A program made the translations under genes and the position numbers. A stretch of DNA of 64,000 bases from Flectonema sp. DT1601 (Eukaryota > Euglenozoa > Diplonemea > Diplonemida > Diplonemidae), in the NCBI GenBank assembly GCA_964019425.1, contig OZ025820.1:434001-498000 (forward strand), read 5' to 3'. The notes beneath the pieces are model-generated. The model was not told where the DNA came from, searched no databases, and saw only the letters and a list, made by a program, of their open reading frames with translations. This document shows positions 10,310-20,108 of this stretch, in pieces (position 1 is the stretch's first letter; every line of letters begins with the position of its first letter).

Positions 10310-11413
10310 TTAGGTTTTCACTGCTACTACGTTAGTTGATAGTCCAACTGAATCGAATGCAGTAGAAAAGTCTAAGAAATCGACTAACTGCGCGGGACAC
10401 TCTGGAGTATTCGGCAACTGTGGAACAACCAAAGCATTTACAGACATCACCGACGAGTAGTATAAATGATACCCGCGATGGTGAAGATGATTAATAAGCA
10501 TTTCAAATTTCGCACGAAGAGCACCATGCGTGTGATGCAACATCAAAGACGGCCATAAATTAAAAACTAAACACTGAACTCTGTGATTATCAATTAAAGA
10601 CATCGATTGCTGTAGGATAGACAGCTCTAACCCACCTCCGTTTATAATTAAGATCGGAATGAGTGTTTCTTCATTCATCATTTCTGATAAGTTTACACCT
10701 GGAACAGCAACAGTCTGGTAGTCAGCATTGGAATATTTAAATTTTCCCGAAGCAAACATTTCCTTTGACTCAGTCATCGGTACGCTAAGTTGAGGGTATT
10801 CGATGCTAGTTTTTATATTGGCGCCACCTGAATGCGGGAATCCAAACCGCATAGAAATATTCGAATGCATGTGACTAAGCGTCTGCGTGCTGTAGAGTGG
10901 TTCAAAGTGTGTCAGTAGTTTAACTCGACATCCAGATGACGCAGCTGATTCCGCAAACTTTAAATTAGTAACACCTGTTTCCACATATAACGGTGCTGAT
11001 ATATTCTGAGCTTCCATAGAAGTTGTTAAAGGACAGTACTCTTCTATCAGTTGATTAACAATTTCTGATAATGATGTTCCATTTGGGAAGCGTTGTCGCT
11101 GTCTAAGAGGTCCTCTAAACCTCTTTGAGCAGCTTTGTCTTTTTTTCATCTGACTTGCTAAAGCTCGTAAGGCAGATTCTGCACCTCCCCTGTCAGACAA
11201 TATGTCAGCGTCTGGACTGTTAGCTGGCCTTTGAATGTGTTTCACATGTTTTTCAGAAGCTGGTTTTATGTTGTTGACAGAAGTGGTTTGTTCCTGTTGT
11301 TTGTTTTCTTCTGTTGGAATGTTTGAAGAATTTTCGTATGCCTTGAACAAAGCCATAGCAAGCAATGCTACCACAGTCACCATAATTATCCTCATTTTAT
11401 GATGTGGTACCAT
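10310..11413 (-). CDS. Type II membrane protein with a degenerate FkbM-like methyltransferase fold
   Basis: A single exon of 367 residues. A signal anchor (about residues 9-24, IIMVTVVALLAMALFKAY) follows a short basic N-terminus, so the C-terminal part should be lumenal or extracellular. The remainder suggests an FkbM-type (Methyltransf_21) domain: VETGVTNLKFAE for the nucleotide-binding start, VKLLTHFEP for the strand ending in the acidic residue, and IPILIINGGGLELSILQQ where the family has a D-x-E-G-A-E motif. Here that motif is replaced by N-G-G-G-L-E, so methyl transfer is doubtful. The assignment is by pattern only. The CAG acceptor-like site is 14 bases before the ATG, after TAGTTCCTTTACACTAAA. 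Confidence 0.75.
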   Translation of the reverse strand: MVPHHKMRIIMVTVVALLAMALFKAYENSSNIPTEENKQQEQTTSVNNIKPASEKHVKHIQRPANSPDADILSDRGGAESALRALASQMKKRQSCSKRFRGPLRQRQRFPNGTSLSEIVNQLIEEYCPLTTSMEAQNISAPLYVETGVTNLKFAESAASSGCRVKLLTHFEPLYSTQTLSHMHSNISMRFGFPHSGGANIKTSIEYPQLSVPMTESKEMFASGKFKYSNADYQTVAVPGVNLSEMMNEETLIPILIINGGGLELSILQQSMSLIDNHRVQCLVFNLWPSLMLHHTHGALRAKFEMLINHLHHRGYHLYYSSVMSVNALVVPQLPNTPECPAQLVDFLDFSTAFDSVGLSTNVVAVKT

Positions 11414-12063
11414 TCTTCGTGCAAGGACTGTTTAGTGTAAAGGAACTACTTACGTAAGGCAATCAGAAAAAGTGACTACGCAAAAATTCATAATTGATGG
11501 CGTGGCTATGAGAGAAATAATAAAATGATAATTCAATCTTTAGTTTTATAAGAAAAAATTAAAATACTGCTTCACTGCTTTTTTCGATAATAAATTGATC
11601 GCCTGGGATGGCTTTTGGGGGGGAAAATTTCTTGTTTTTTCGTCGATGGCAAGGAAAGGGAAATACTTTTTTTTTCTTTTTTTCTTTGCGCTCAGCTCTG
11701 TCTTTTTTGTTGCTCTCTTATATGTAAGGGTGCACATAGCCAGATATAAAATTTTCTTTCCTTCAGTTTTCTTTTCCTTTTCCCCCATCCTCCCCCTATT
11801 TTTAGAAAGTTTTTTTTTTTTTTTATTGTTCAGTTATGTTTCACGTGATGATTTTTCTCGGTTTCCATTTTTTTTTTTTTTTTTTGTTTTGTTTTTCTTG
11901 TTTTTTTTCCAGATTATTATTGTTTTTTTTTTTTCCAGGGTTTTTCTCTTACAGAGATGAGGAGGGGGGAAACTTTTCGATTGCTTTTCGCAGTTGAATT
12001 TCATTCTTTGAAAAAACCAAGGGGAGTGAGGGCTGGGAAAAGAGACATATTTAACTTACTGGG

Positions 12064-12096
<33 letters not shown>

Positions 12097-12666
12097 TTTT
12101 TTTTTTTCTGCCGATCCCGTGTTATCCTCCCATTTATGCCAAAAAGCGAAAAATCGCTATTATGTGATCTGTTGTGAACCATTAACTCTGACCAACGCTC
12201 TGATAGATGTTAGGCAAATTAGGAACAGGAATAAGGCACAGTAATTGGGGAGGGCGTGTGAGAAATCTAAGGTGGGCGGGGGAGTGGGGGTGCTAAAACA
12301 CTGTGACAAAAAATACCTACACCACAATACGATATTTTTTTAGTTCTTTCTTTTTAATTTTTTTTTTTTTTTTTCCTTCTTTGGCTACGATCTTTTCAGC
12401 TGCCTCTGCTTCAAGAAACCAACAATAAACCTGCCGCAACACAACAGCAAAAACACTAACTGAAAAATGGTTTAAAATGCCATTGCCCTTGTTCCGTTGG
12501 TGTCTGAGCAAAAGAAAACAAACAGCAAACTGCTTCTAGATGCAACTTATTACTTATTGCGCAGGTTAACGTAATGCTAGTATTAGCTTGGTTAATAGTA
12601 TAGAGGCAAGGGAAGGGTTACCATGAAAACAGATAATATCGTGGCAAAGGCAAGACAATCGAAAGC
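11414..12666. other. Intergenic, T-rich, no gene seen
   Basis: It contains 5' flank of the gene to the left and the 3' region of CCT4. Long T runs (for example 12066-12092) create Phe-rich spurious frames. No RNA gene was recognised. Confidence 0.6.
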
Positions 12667-14440
12667 TTAACGGGCCTGGACGATGTCGTCAATCTGTTTT
12701 GTTTTGTTTAAACTTTCCTTTGGTGATAATAAAAAGATTGATATCAATTATAATCTACAAACCTTAAGGATCATTCCTACAGTTTCGGTTGCCAATTTCA
12801 CAGCGCTGAGTGGAACAAGAAGTGGGACGACAACATTTTCAGCAGCCATATCACTGACGCATCCCTTACGTACGTTAATTCCACATCCCTTTTCTCCTTC
12901 AACGTGCTTGTTACGAAGTTCTGTAACGGTACGGATAGGGTTGAGTCCAGCGTTCTCAGCCAAGGTGTAAGGGGAAGTCTCAAAGGCCTCAGCGTACGAC
13001 TTAATACAGTAAGACTGAACTCCAGCCAGTTCTCTCGCCTTCTTCTGAAGATTGATGGAGATCTGAATTTCTGAAGCTCCTCCTCCAGCGATAATTGCTG
13101 GTCTCTTAACAATCGATCTAACAACACAAAGAGCATCGTGGAATGATCTCTCAGCTTCTGCTGCAAGAAGGTTGTTTGATCCCTTGATTAAAACAGTTGC
13201 GGTTGGGGTAAGCATTCCCTTTGCTGCTTCTGTTGGTGGCTTTACACCAGTAACACGTACAATCTTACCTTCTGGAGTAGACTCCTGGGCGACAAGGTCT
13301 GCTTGTCCGAACTGTTTGTTTTATTATATTCATAGGTTGAGAAAAGGTAAACAAAGAAAACAAAATAAAACACAAGCAAGACCCTAACTCAACACATACC
13401 TTCTCTGGCTTGAGGTTATCCATTGACGAGATTGGAAGACATCCGAGAGTCTTTGTAATGAAGTCAATATCGTTACGTTCGATGTCCTTCAAGACCATAA
13501 TCTTCATTTTCGCTAAGAAGTCAAGAGTTTGGTCAGAAACCGCATCTCTCAGAATTGACTTCTGAATAAGAAGAACATTACAACCGGATTCTTGAATCTG
13601 TTTACACATTTTTAATATGTACATTCTCTCTTGTTTGATGACTCTGTCGATTTGCTGATAATCTTTAATAGCAACCTGCATTTCCATATCAGTTTTTGGT
13701 GCAGATAATTGGAACTGAATAAGAGCGATCTTTGCGTTCTGGATACGAGTTGGTCCTCCGGCAGCTTGGGATGCTTTCTGTTTGAAGATCATACCGTTAG
13801 TGATGAGTTCTGTGTCATCAACAGTACCTCCAAGACATGTAACAACCTTGATGTTACTGAGATCTACATTCTGCTTAGCAATGTCACGTACTCTGTAAAC
13901 TGAATCAACTGCCATAGGTGCAAGAGAAGAACTGTTTTGTGAGACTACCTTTGATGACAAAGATGTGACTGCTGCTTTAATTAAAGTTTTTCTATCTTCG
14001 ATATCAATATTCTCAGCCATGTCCTGCAATACCTGAGTAGCTAATCTACCACCCTCCATAAATGATGACTGGATATCAGAAGGGTGAATACCCTTAAGCA
14101 AAAGTGATTGCGCTGCCTTCAACAAAGATCCGCACAGCACTACAACGGAAGTGGTACCGTCACCGGCCTCAACGTCCTGGGCCTTTGATAACTCAACAAG
14201 CATCTTAGCACATGGGTGAGTTACCTGAAGTTTGTCTAAGATTGTGGCTCCGTCGTTAGTAATGATAACTTCTCCCTTCGCCTGTGAAATCATTTTGTCC
14301 ATTCCTCTTGGTCCAAGGGAAGTTCTGATCGCGTCAGCAACGGTCTTGGCAGCAGCGATATTTGCCATTCTAACATCTGACTGTTTGTCTCCGGAACCTG
14401 CTGTTCCCTTTCCCTTCTTCAGTTGCTGGATTCCTGACAT
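12667..14440 (-). CDS. CCT4: T-complex protein 1 subunit delta (CCT4)
   Basis: One of the eight paralogous subunits of the cytosolic TRiC/CCT chaperonin, which folds actin and tubulin. There are three exons, 14440-13400, 13311-12763 and 12693-12667, joined in phase 0; the introns are 88 and 69 bases (GTATGT...CAG, GTTTGT...CAG). The 538-residue product matches the usual length of about 539. Visible landmarks are SLGPRGMDKMI, NDGATIL (62-68), the ATP motif GDGTTS (93-98) and IIAGGGASEIQ near the returning equatorial domain; the last exon encodes only IDDIVQAR. The delta identity rests on overall similarity, for example KGIHPSDIQSSF. A CAG after TTGTTTCTCAACA lies 18 bases before the ATG. Confidence 0.96.
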
Positions 14441-15232
14441 TTTATTTTGAGGTGATGTCTGTGTTGAGAAACAAGACCTAATAAAAAATATTTGATCACC
14501 AACAACGAATACAACAAATATCACCCTTCGTGTGTATCCGATTGCTGCGTACTTATGACTGAGATGAGATGAGAAAAGGTTGTTTTCATTATTTATCTTT
14601 TCTTCCAAATCTAGCAAATATCAAAAAACGATGCGTGGGGTGGAAGGTTAGTGTACCACTCCTCGCTTCAGCTCTTTTTTTTTATCATTCTCCTCACAAA
14701 TGCCAGAAATAAAAAATTACTCAAATACTTGAACCAAAGTAACAAATACCCCCCCTCGGATGTTTCTTTTTTTTTTTTTTTTTTGAGAGAAAGTAGGTTT
14801 AAAGGAGAAAATACTTTTGTGCTCCAAATAAAAAAAAAAAAAAAAAAAGGAGGTCAAATTATATATCGGTGTGAGCAAGTGAGTATAAAAAATATTTTTT
14901 GGAGCATAAAAAGTATTTTTACTAAAATCCGAAAGTATATAAAAGTAAAAAAATACCCTTCCTATATTTTTTTTTTTTTCATTATTCTTTTCCGTCACAT
15001 TGCGGTAGCCTTAAATTTCTTTTTTTATTTCTAGTAAATCTCGATCGCAATACTAAAAGGGAGGAAGATGCCGATGTAAACATGAACACGATGGCAACAA
15101 AGGTCAAGATTTCATAACAGAAGCAGGAGCCGATGAAGAACCCAATAAAGGTCGACTAGAGTATTGTTTATAACAATTAAATAAATCACACAAAACGAAC
15201 TCTACGTTCGAGAGACGTAGTGAAGTACAATT
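14441..15232. other. Intergenic, no gene seen
   Basis: AT-rich DNA with several homopolymer runs between the CCT4 start and the cyclophilin stop. The overlapping frames on both strands are Phe/Lys runs with no family features. Confidence 0.6.
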
Positions 15233-15799
15233 TTACTTCCTTCTCTTGACTCGGAGGAATACTGGTTCCCAACCATGATTTTTACAAATGTCCGTAAGAA
15301 ATTCATCACCCGTAATAACCTCCCCAATAACTACATGTTTATCAGGGCAGTTAGTGTTAAACCAATCTAACTGAGTATTATCTCGAAGATTAAAAAATAT
15401 TTGAGACCCAAACTTGCCATCACCATCATGCGACATGGCAACAGTGAATTTTTTATTACTTTTTTTTGAGTTAAAAACTGCTGGAATCTTACCAGCAGCA
15501 TCTCGGACGTGTTCATTACCAAGAGAGTCGGTGAACTTTGAATGTGGTTCTGGACCACCACAACCTCTCAGTGCCCTATATTGGTCTGCAGTAGATTTGT
15601 CTTCATCTTTTCTTATTCTGGTAAATGGACATCCAAAGTGTGCTGCATACCCAGGTTGGATATTATGAAGTGTGAGTCCATCGTAGAATTTTCCTTTTAC
15701 AAGATTTAGAAAGTTTGCTGCTGCTACCGGCTCAGCATCTTCAAAAACCTCAATTACAATGTCCGTAAAGTATTGCTCAAATGCTACGAGAGGTGGCAT
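15233..15799 (-). CDS. Divergent cyclophilin-type peptidyl-prolyl isomerase
   Basis: A single exon of 188 residues covering one cyclophilin domain with no targeting sequence: FTDIVIEVFEDAEPVAAANF at the start, LVKGKFYDGLTLHNIQPGYA, KFTVAMSHDGDGKFGSQIFF and VVIGEVITGDEFL. The fold is clear, but the active site is changed. The canonical FHRVI has no matching Arg (LHNIQ), and FMIQGGD is replaced by YAAHFGCP. Proline isomerase activity and cyclosporin binding may therefore be weak or absent. It ends in basic RVKRRK. The start is preceded by ACCCCCCCCTTCAG, 13 bases before the ATG, one of the clearest pyrimidine-AG signals in the window. Confidence 0.9.
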   Translation of the reverse strand: MPPLVAFEQYFTDIVIEVFEDAEPVAAANFLNLVKGKFYDGLTLHNIQPGYAAHFGCPFTRIRKDEDKSTADQYRALRGCGGPEPHSKFTDSLGNEHVRDAAGKIPAVFNSKKSNKKFTVAMSHDGDGKFGSQIFFNLRDNTQLDWFNTNCPDKHVVIGEVITGDEFLTDICKNHGWEPVFLRVKRRK

Positions 15800-15828
15800 T
15801 TCTTATTTGGGACTGAAGGGGGGGGGTA

Positions 15829-15950
15829 ACTTGATACTATAAATTAAATCTAAAGTAACTCGAAACTGACTAAGACTAATAAGGTTCTACTAACCAGGTT
15901 GGTATCAATAAAATTCGATATGATGTCAAAGACGAGGATTCGTTGAGCCC
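15829..15950 (+). repeat. Dispersed structured repeat, member A
   Basis: It starts GGTAACTTGATACTATAAAT and continues with AGTAACTCGAAACTGACTAA, then AACCAGGTTGGTATC. It is a diverged relative of 17008-17130. Its left edge overlaps the pyrimidine tract (minus strand) just upstream of the cyclophilin start, so part of this repeat may supply that gene's 5' signal. Confidence 0.6.
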
Positions 15951-17007
15951 ATGCCCTGCGTGGGGGGTTCACTTAATCTTTAATCCATATACTTCTTTCC
16001 CTCTAAAACAAAAAAGTCAACTAATTTTAATATTACTAACAATCTCTCTCTTTTTTATTCTTTCTTGCTCTGTGAAAATAAAAGGCTTAATAAACTTACT
16101 ATTCCAACGAATAACACAAACTCAACAGTTCAAGTTAGGGTCTATTGTTTTCTGCAGAAGCTGCAGGGCAGTAGCATTTACCTCAGGCAGAGTGTTGCCA
16201 CTTCTTTTTTTTTTTTTTTTTCCCCAACAATCACAAGTACCAAAGGCAGCGATTTATTACATTTCTAGCTTTTCAGTTTAAAATCATTTTCGCAATTGTT
16301 TCACAAAATAAAATGCTGTGCGGTAGTCATCATCATCTTTAAAATTGGTTCTCTTTTTCCTTCTTTTTTTTTTTTCAAGAAATATAAATGTAGAAGCATA
16401 TAAAAAAGAAATATTAGAGGCACATATTTTTTTCATTCGTTTTTGAATAAAACCATTTTAAAACAGGTAGGTGTATTTTTGCTGATCTGATTTTTTTTTT
16501 GTTTTTTTTGTTTTGTTTACTGCATTTAATAAACAGTGTCGATTGCAAATTTAAAAAAAAAAAAAAAAAACTAAAACAACAATATCAAAAACTGGTAACA
16601 CGCAAATAGTATTGATATTGCGAAGATCCGTTTTTTTTTTCTTCTTGTTTTTGTTTTTTTTTTTAAACGACACCATGAATAGCATTTTCTACTTTTACAG
16701 TTTTAAGATACGACTACAAACCGGATCTGATTCCATACCCGCAGAGGACAATACAAACGTTATATCATCAAACAAAGCTGTGTGCTAAGACAAACCCAAT
16801 AAATTAATAATTAAAAAAAAAAAGTGGAGGGGGAAAAGAGGGACAATTGCTTGATAATTCTTGTAAAAATACAAACTGCATCAGGTCATTACAATGAAAC
16901 GATAAATTAACAATCTGTTAAGGTTTAGGTTTACAGTGAACTATGCCCAACTTCTCTATTCGAAGTAAAGATTAGGTTGCGAGAGTAATCCGTGCGCTTC
17001 TTGGTGG

Positions 17008-17130
17008 AGGGTAACTTGATACTACTATTAAATAGAGAGCAACTTGAAACTGGCTAAAACGAGAATAGGCTTCGGCCAAACCTGGTTGCAATATAAGAAA
17101 ATCAACAACTGGTATCGATAAAAAATCCGG
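17008..17130 (+). repeat. Dispersed structured repeat, member B
   Basis: It begins GGGTAACTTGATACTACTAT, then AGCAACTTGAAACTGGCTAA, GGCTTCGGCC, AAACCTGGTTGC. The GCAAC/GTTGC arms and the GGC-TTCG-GCC stem suggest a folded RNA. Partial copies (GGTAACTTGATACTATGATT) lie at 59694-59725 and 3058-3090. Confidence 0.7.
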
Positions 17131-17592
17131 AGGGGAGGGTTTTTTTTGAGCATTCCTTTTTTTGATAGTGTGAAAACGACTTTAGCTATCTAAACACACA
17201 CAAAAAAGAAGAAGAAAAAACAACAATGGAACTCTGTCGCCAATCAATAACAATCCTCAACATGCTCAAAGATAAGTTAAAACAGAGAAGTACGACTGGA
17301 GAATTAAATTATCTTCACAGCAACTACGACGACAAACAAAAAATTCAGATCTGGGGGGAAGAGCAAAAAAAAAAAAAAAAAAAAACACAAATTAAATGCA
17401 ATAATTACAGCTTTTTTTTTTTTTTTTTTTTTTTAAACTTGATTTTCTCAAGAGAACAAACAGATTTCCTAAAACGAACATAATAATAACAAATAAAAGC
17501 TATCAAATTCGATACACATGACCTGCCGGAAGACATGTTCCTGTGAGTCGATTGATCGAGCGATGATAAGGGAAGAGAATAGAATTTCTTAA

Positions 17593-18330
17593 TTACGGTC
17601 TGGCTTCAGGAGTGCCTAGTGGAATACCCTCAACAAAAGGAATATCAGAAAGACATATCGTTGACGGAGTCGTCCTTGACGATGAACTACTACTCGACGA
17701 TGACGACGAGGCAGAAGATGATGAAGACGAACTGCAATCTTGACGAGTCGTTCTACTGGAAGTATTCTCCGCCTTCATAGGAATAGTTACATCCAGAACA
17801 ACTGGAACTTGAAGACCAGTTTGTGAAGAAAACCGAACAATTGCTGACATCTTAACTGCTTCTGCTGGAGATTTAAACGCAAACTTCGCAACAATTCCTT
17901 CCTCAGTTGATCCTTTACTCAGTGTGACTGAAAAGTCTGTAGGAAGATTTTTTGACCTTACAACGTGCGATCTTACCTTCTCAGGGGATGGCCACAATAT
18001 TAAAGGCACTGGAACAACGTGAACTATGTGACGGTTTGCTCTCACTGCGAACTCAACACACCACTTCTTAGGCTCATCCTTGTTTACTAAAGTAAAAACT
18101 ATTTCATTATCCTTCAAGGATGTTAACGCTGCTCGGTATTCTCCAGGTTTTCTCATAGTTATAACGTCTCCGTCTTTGTCGACGTATTGCAGTACAGCTG
18201 CTTCTTTTGTAACTCCGAATAGATCCTCAATCTCACTCATCAGGTCATCGTATCCAGAAACGTAGAATCTACGAGCCTCATCACCGTGAAACATCTTAAC
18301 GAGAATTCCATCAGGTGTGTCGTTAGTCAT
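17593..18330 (-). CDS. PB1-domain protein
   Basis: A single exon of 245 residues. Residues 8-75 read as a PB1 domain: ILVKMFHGDEARRF with the basic cluster on the first strand, and the acidic OPCA-type loop YVDKDGDVITM near residue 50. PB1 domains pair head to tail in signalling and autophagy adaptors. Residues 90-185 look like a beta-sandwich (SAIVRFSSQTGLQVPVVLDV), which could correspond to a central domain as in NBR1-like adaptors, but this is not firm. A run of Ser (about residues 200-220) and a short tail follow. No zinc finger or UBA is visible. AAG lies 14 bases before the ATG after a T/C-rich tract. Confidence 0.8.
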   Translation of the reverse strand: MTNDTPDGILVKMFHGDEARRFYVSGYDDLMSEIEDLFGVTKEAAVLQYVDKDGDVITMRKPGEYRAALTSLKDNEIVFTLVNKDEPKKWCVEFAVRANRHIVHVVPVPLILWPSPEKVRSHVVRSKNLPTDFSVTLSKGSTEEGIVAKFAFKSPAEAVKMSAIVRFSSQTGLQVPVVLDVTIPMKAENTSSRTTRQDCSSSSSSSASSSSSSSSSSSRTTPSTICLSDIPFVEGIPLGTPEARP

Positions 18331-19384
18331 TTTATACTTTGTGTCTTTATGAATAAGATTTGTGTGAACAGTCTACTATCTTGTAATAACTAACAACGTT
18401 CATCATTGATACAGAAACCTAATAAAGGAAATAAATTAAGAAGATATTTGTTATGATTTCCTTCAACGGAATAATAAGTTTGTTGATGCTTCGGGACTTT
18501 TGGGGGAAGAAGAAGTCAACATCACATTTACTACACATTAGATCGAAACCGACATAAATAAAATAAATCAAGATTGTGAAGATTACAATTCCTTTAAAAT
18601 AAAAAAATAGTAACATCAAAATAAGGCAAGAATTCTATTTTTTTTTTTATTTTTTTTTTTTTGGGGAATTTAATTGCATGCTCCCAAAAAAAAAAAAAAA
18701 AAATTACTTTTTATACTCGCTCACACCTGACAACCTTTCTTTTTTTTCCCCGTTTAGTTTTTTTTTAGATGTAATTCCTACTCCCAAAAAGTCCCACCTG
18801 CCTCAACGCACGAAATTGGAATAAAGATTTGTTGTGCACGACCGTGAACCGACTTAAACTGACAAAGCTAAAGGAGGTTTACGTGTGTTGCCAACATTTT
18901 TTTTAGTTCTTTACAATACTTGTAAAGTTCAAAAAAAAAAAAAAAAGGGAGATTTTTGAAACTGTAGTGAAAACTATGTTCTCAAACAGATCACAAAATA
19001 GTACTACTACAATGTTAGACTCAACCACTTTCAGAAGGGAAAAAAAAAAAAGATTTGTACCACTTCTATTGCAGTGTAGGGAAGTCAACTAAATATGTGC
19101 GTGACACCCAAAAACACACGTCACGAAGGAAGTGTTGATTCAGCAGTTAAATGAATCTGTACTAGGTAATAGTAAATTTTTGGTATTGAATATTTGACGT
19201 AGAGTGCGATCGAAATACCAGTGGCTGCGACATTTCAGATGTATATTTGTGTGGAATAGGGGTTTTTGCGGCTTCTTTTTTTTTTTTTTTTTTTTTTTTT
19301 TAATTCAAATTTAACTCAGTCCCTTCAGGGGGGTCATTTTAGTGGTGATTTTAAAAATTAAAAAAAAAAAAAAAATTACATAAA
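18331..19384. other. Intergenic, no gene seen
   Basis: AT-rich flank between the PB1 gene and the left arm of the foldback-like element, with A and T runs and nothing else that I recognise. Confidence 0.55.
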
Positions 19385-19490
19385 AAAATATTTGGAAAAT
19401 TCTCCGTTGCTACCCCAAAACTTTATTTTTCTCCGTTGTAGTCCACCTAAAAGAATTTTTCTCCGTTGTGTTTTTTTTTCTTTTTTTTTT

Positions 19491-19640
19491 TCGCTGTTGT
19501 GTGCCACCTAAACTTTTTTTTCGCTGTTGTGTGCCACCTATATTTTTTTTTCGCTATTGTGTGCCACCTAAACTTTTTTTTCGCTGTTGTGTGCCACCTG
19601 TACTTTTTTTTCGCTGTTGTGTGTCACCTGACCTTTTCCC
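19491..19640 (+). repeat. Five perfect-period 30-base tandem units (left arm, inner part)
   Basis: The units start at 19491, 19521, 19551, 19581 and 19611, each of the form TCGCTGTTGTGTGCCACCTA plus AACTTTTTTT with single-base changes. There are no unique spacers, so this is a minisatellite and not a CRISPR array. Confidence 0.92.
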
Positions 19641-19961
19641 CTTTTTTTTTTTTTTTTTTTTTTTTTTTCTCGTTTTTTTTTTTTTTTTTCCTCGTTTTTT
19701 TTTTTTTTTTTTCGGAAGATTTTTTTTTTTTTTTTGTGCACCTGGTTAGTTAGATACACTCATCTGATGGATTGATTGAAAGCTAATAACACAAACGGTT
19801 AAGGATGTGATGGCTTGGGAAATGATAAAAGTAATCTTCTCTCTGGAACTTCTGCTCAGTACATGCAAATGCATCTTGACACGCGGGAACCCTTCGGGCA
19901 GTACTGCGCTCTTGATAATTCAAAGTAGCCTTAAAAAAGCTCTCATGCTTGCATGAGTTAG

Positions 19962-20108
19962 ATACCCTGATAACCCGGTCAGAAACAGGAGTGTCGCTTG
20001 CGACCAGGCTGTCTGTAACTCGCAGGTGTCTTGACTTTGAAATTCGGTTGGAATGACGTGTAAGAGGACAACAGTTCTCTGTAAGGTGACCCAGCCCTGC
20101 ACACATAC
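19962..20108. repeat. Core module shared by the two foldback-like elements, copy 1
   Basis: It contains CAGAAACAGGAGTGTCGCTT, then CAGGCTGTCTGTAACTCGCA, GGTGTCTTG and AGAGGACAACAGTTCTCTGT. The same order recurs at 22233-22373 with scattered substitutions. Confidence 0.85.

Larger units (their letters stand above)
15800..17592. other. Intergenic DNA holding two copies of a dispersed structured repeat
   Basis: No gene was recognised. The members at 15829-15950 and 17008-17130 are listed separately. The text TAATCCATATACTTCTTTCC (about 15980) recurs at about 25988 with two changes, so the repeat family may extend further in some copies. Confidence 0.5.

Noticed and set aside
19491-19640. CRISPR-like array with a 30-base period
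   Set aside because: Units follow one another with no unique spacers, and the host is a eukaryote; it is a minisatellite in an element arm.
19466-19753. Phe-rich plus-strand proteins in overlapping frames
   Set aside because: They are translations of T runs and the 30-base minisatellite of the foldback arm.
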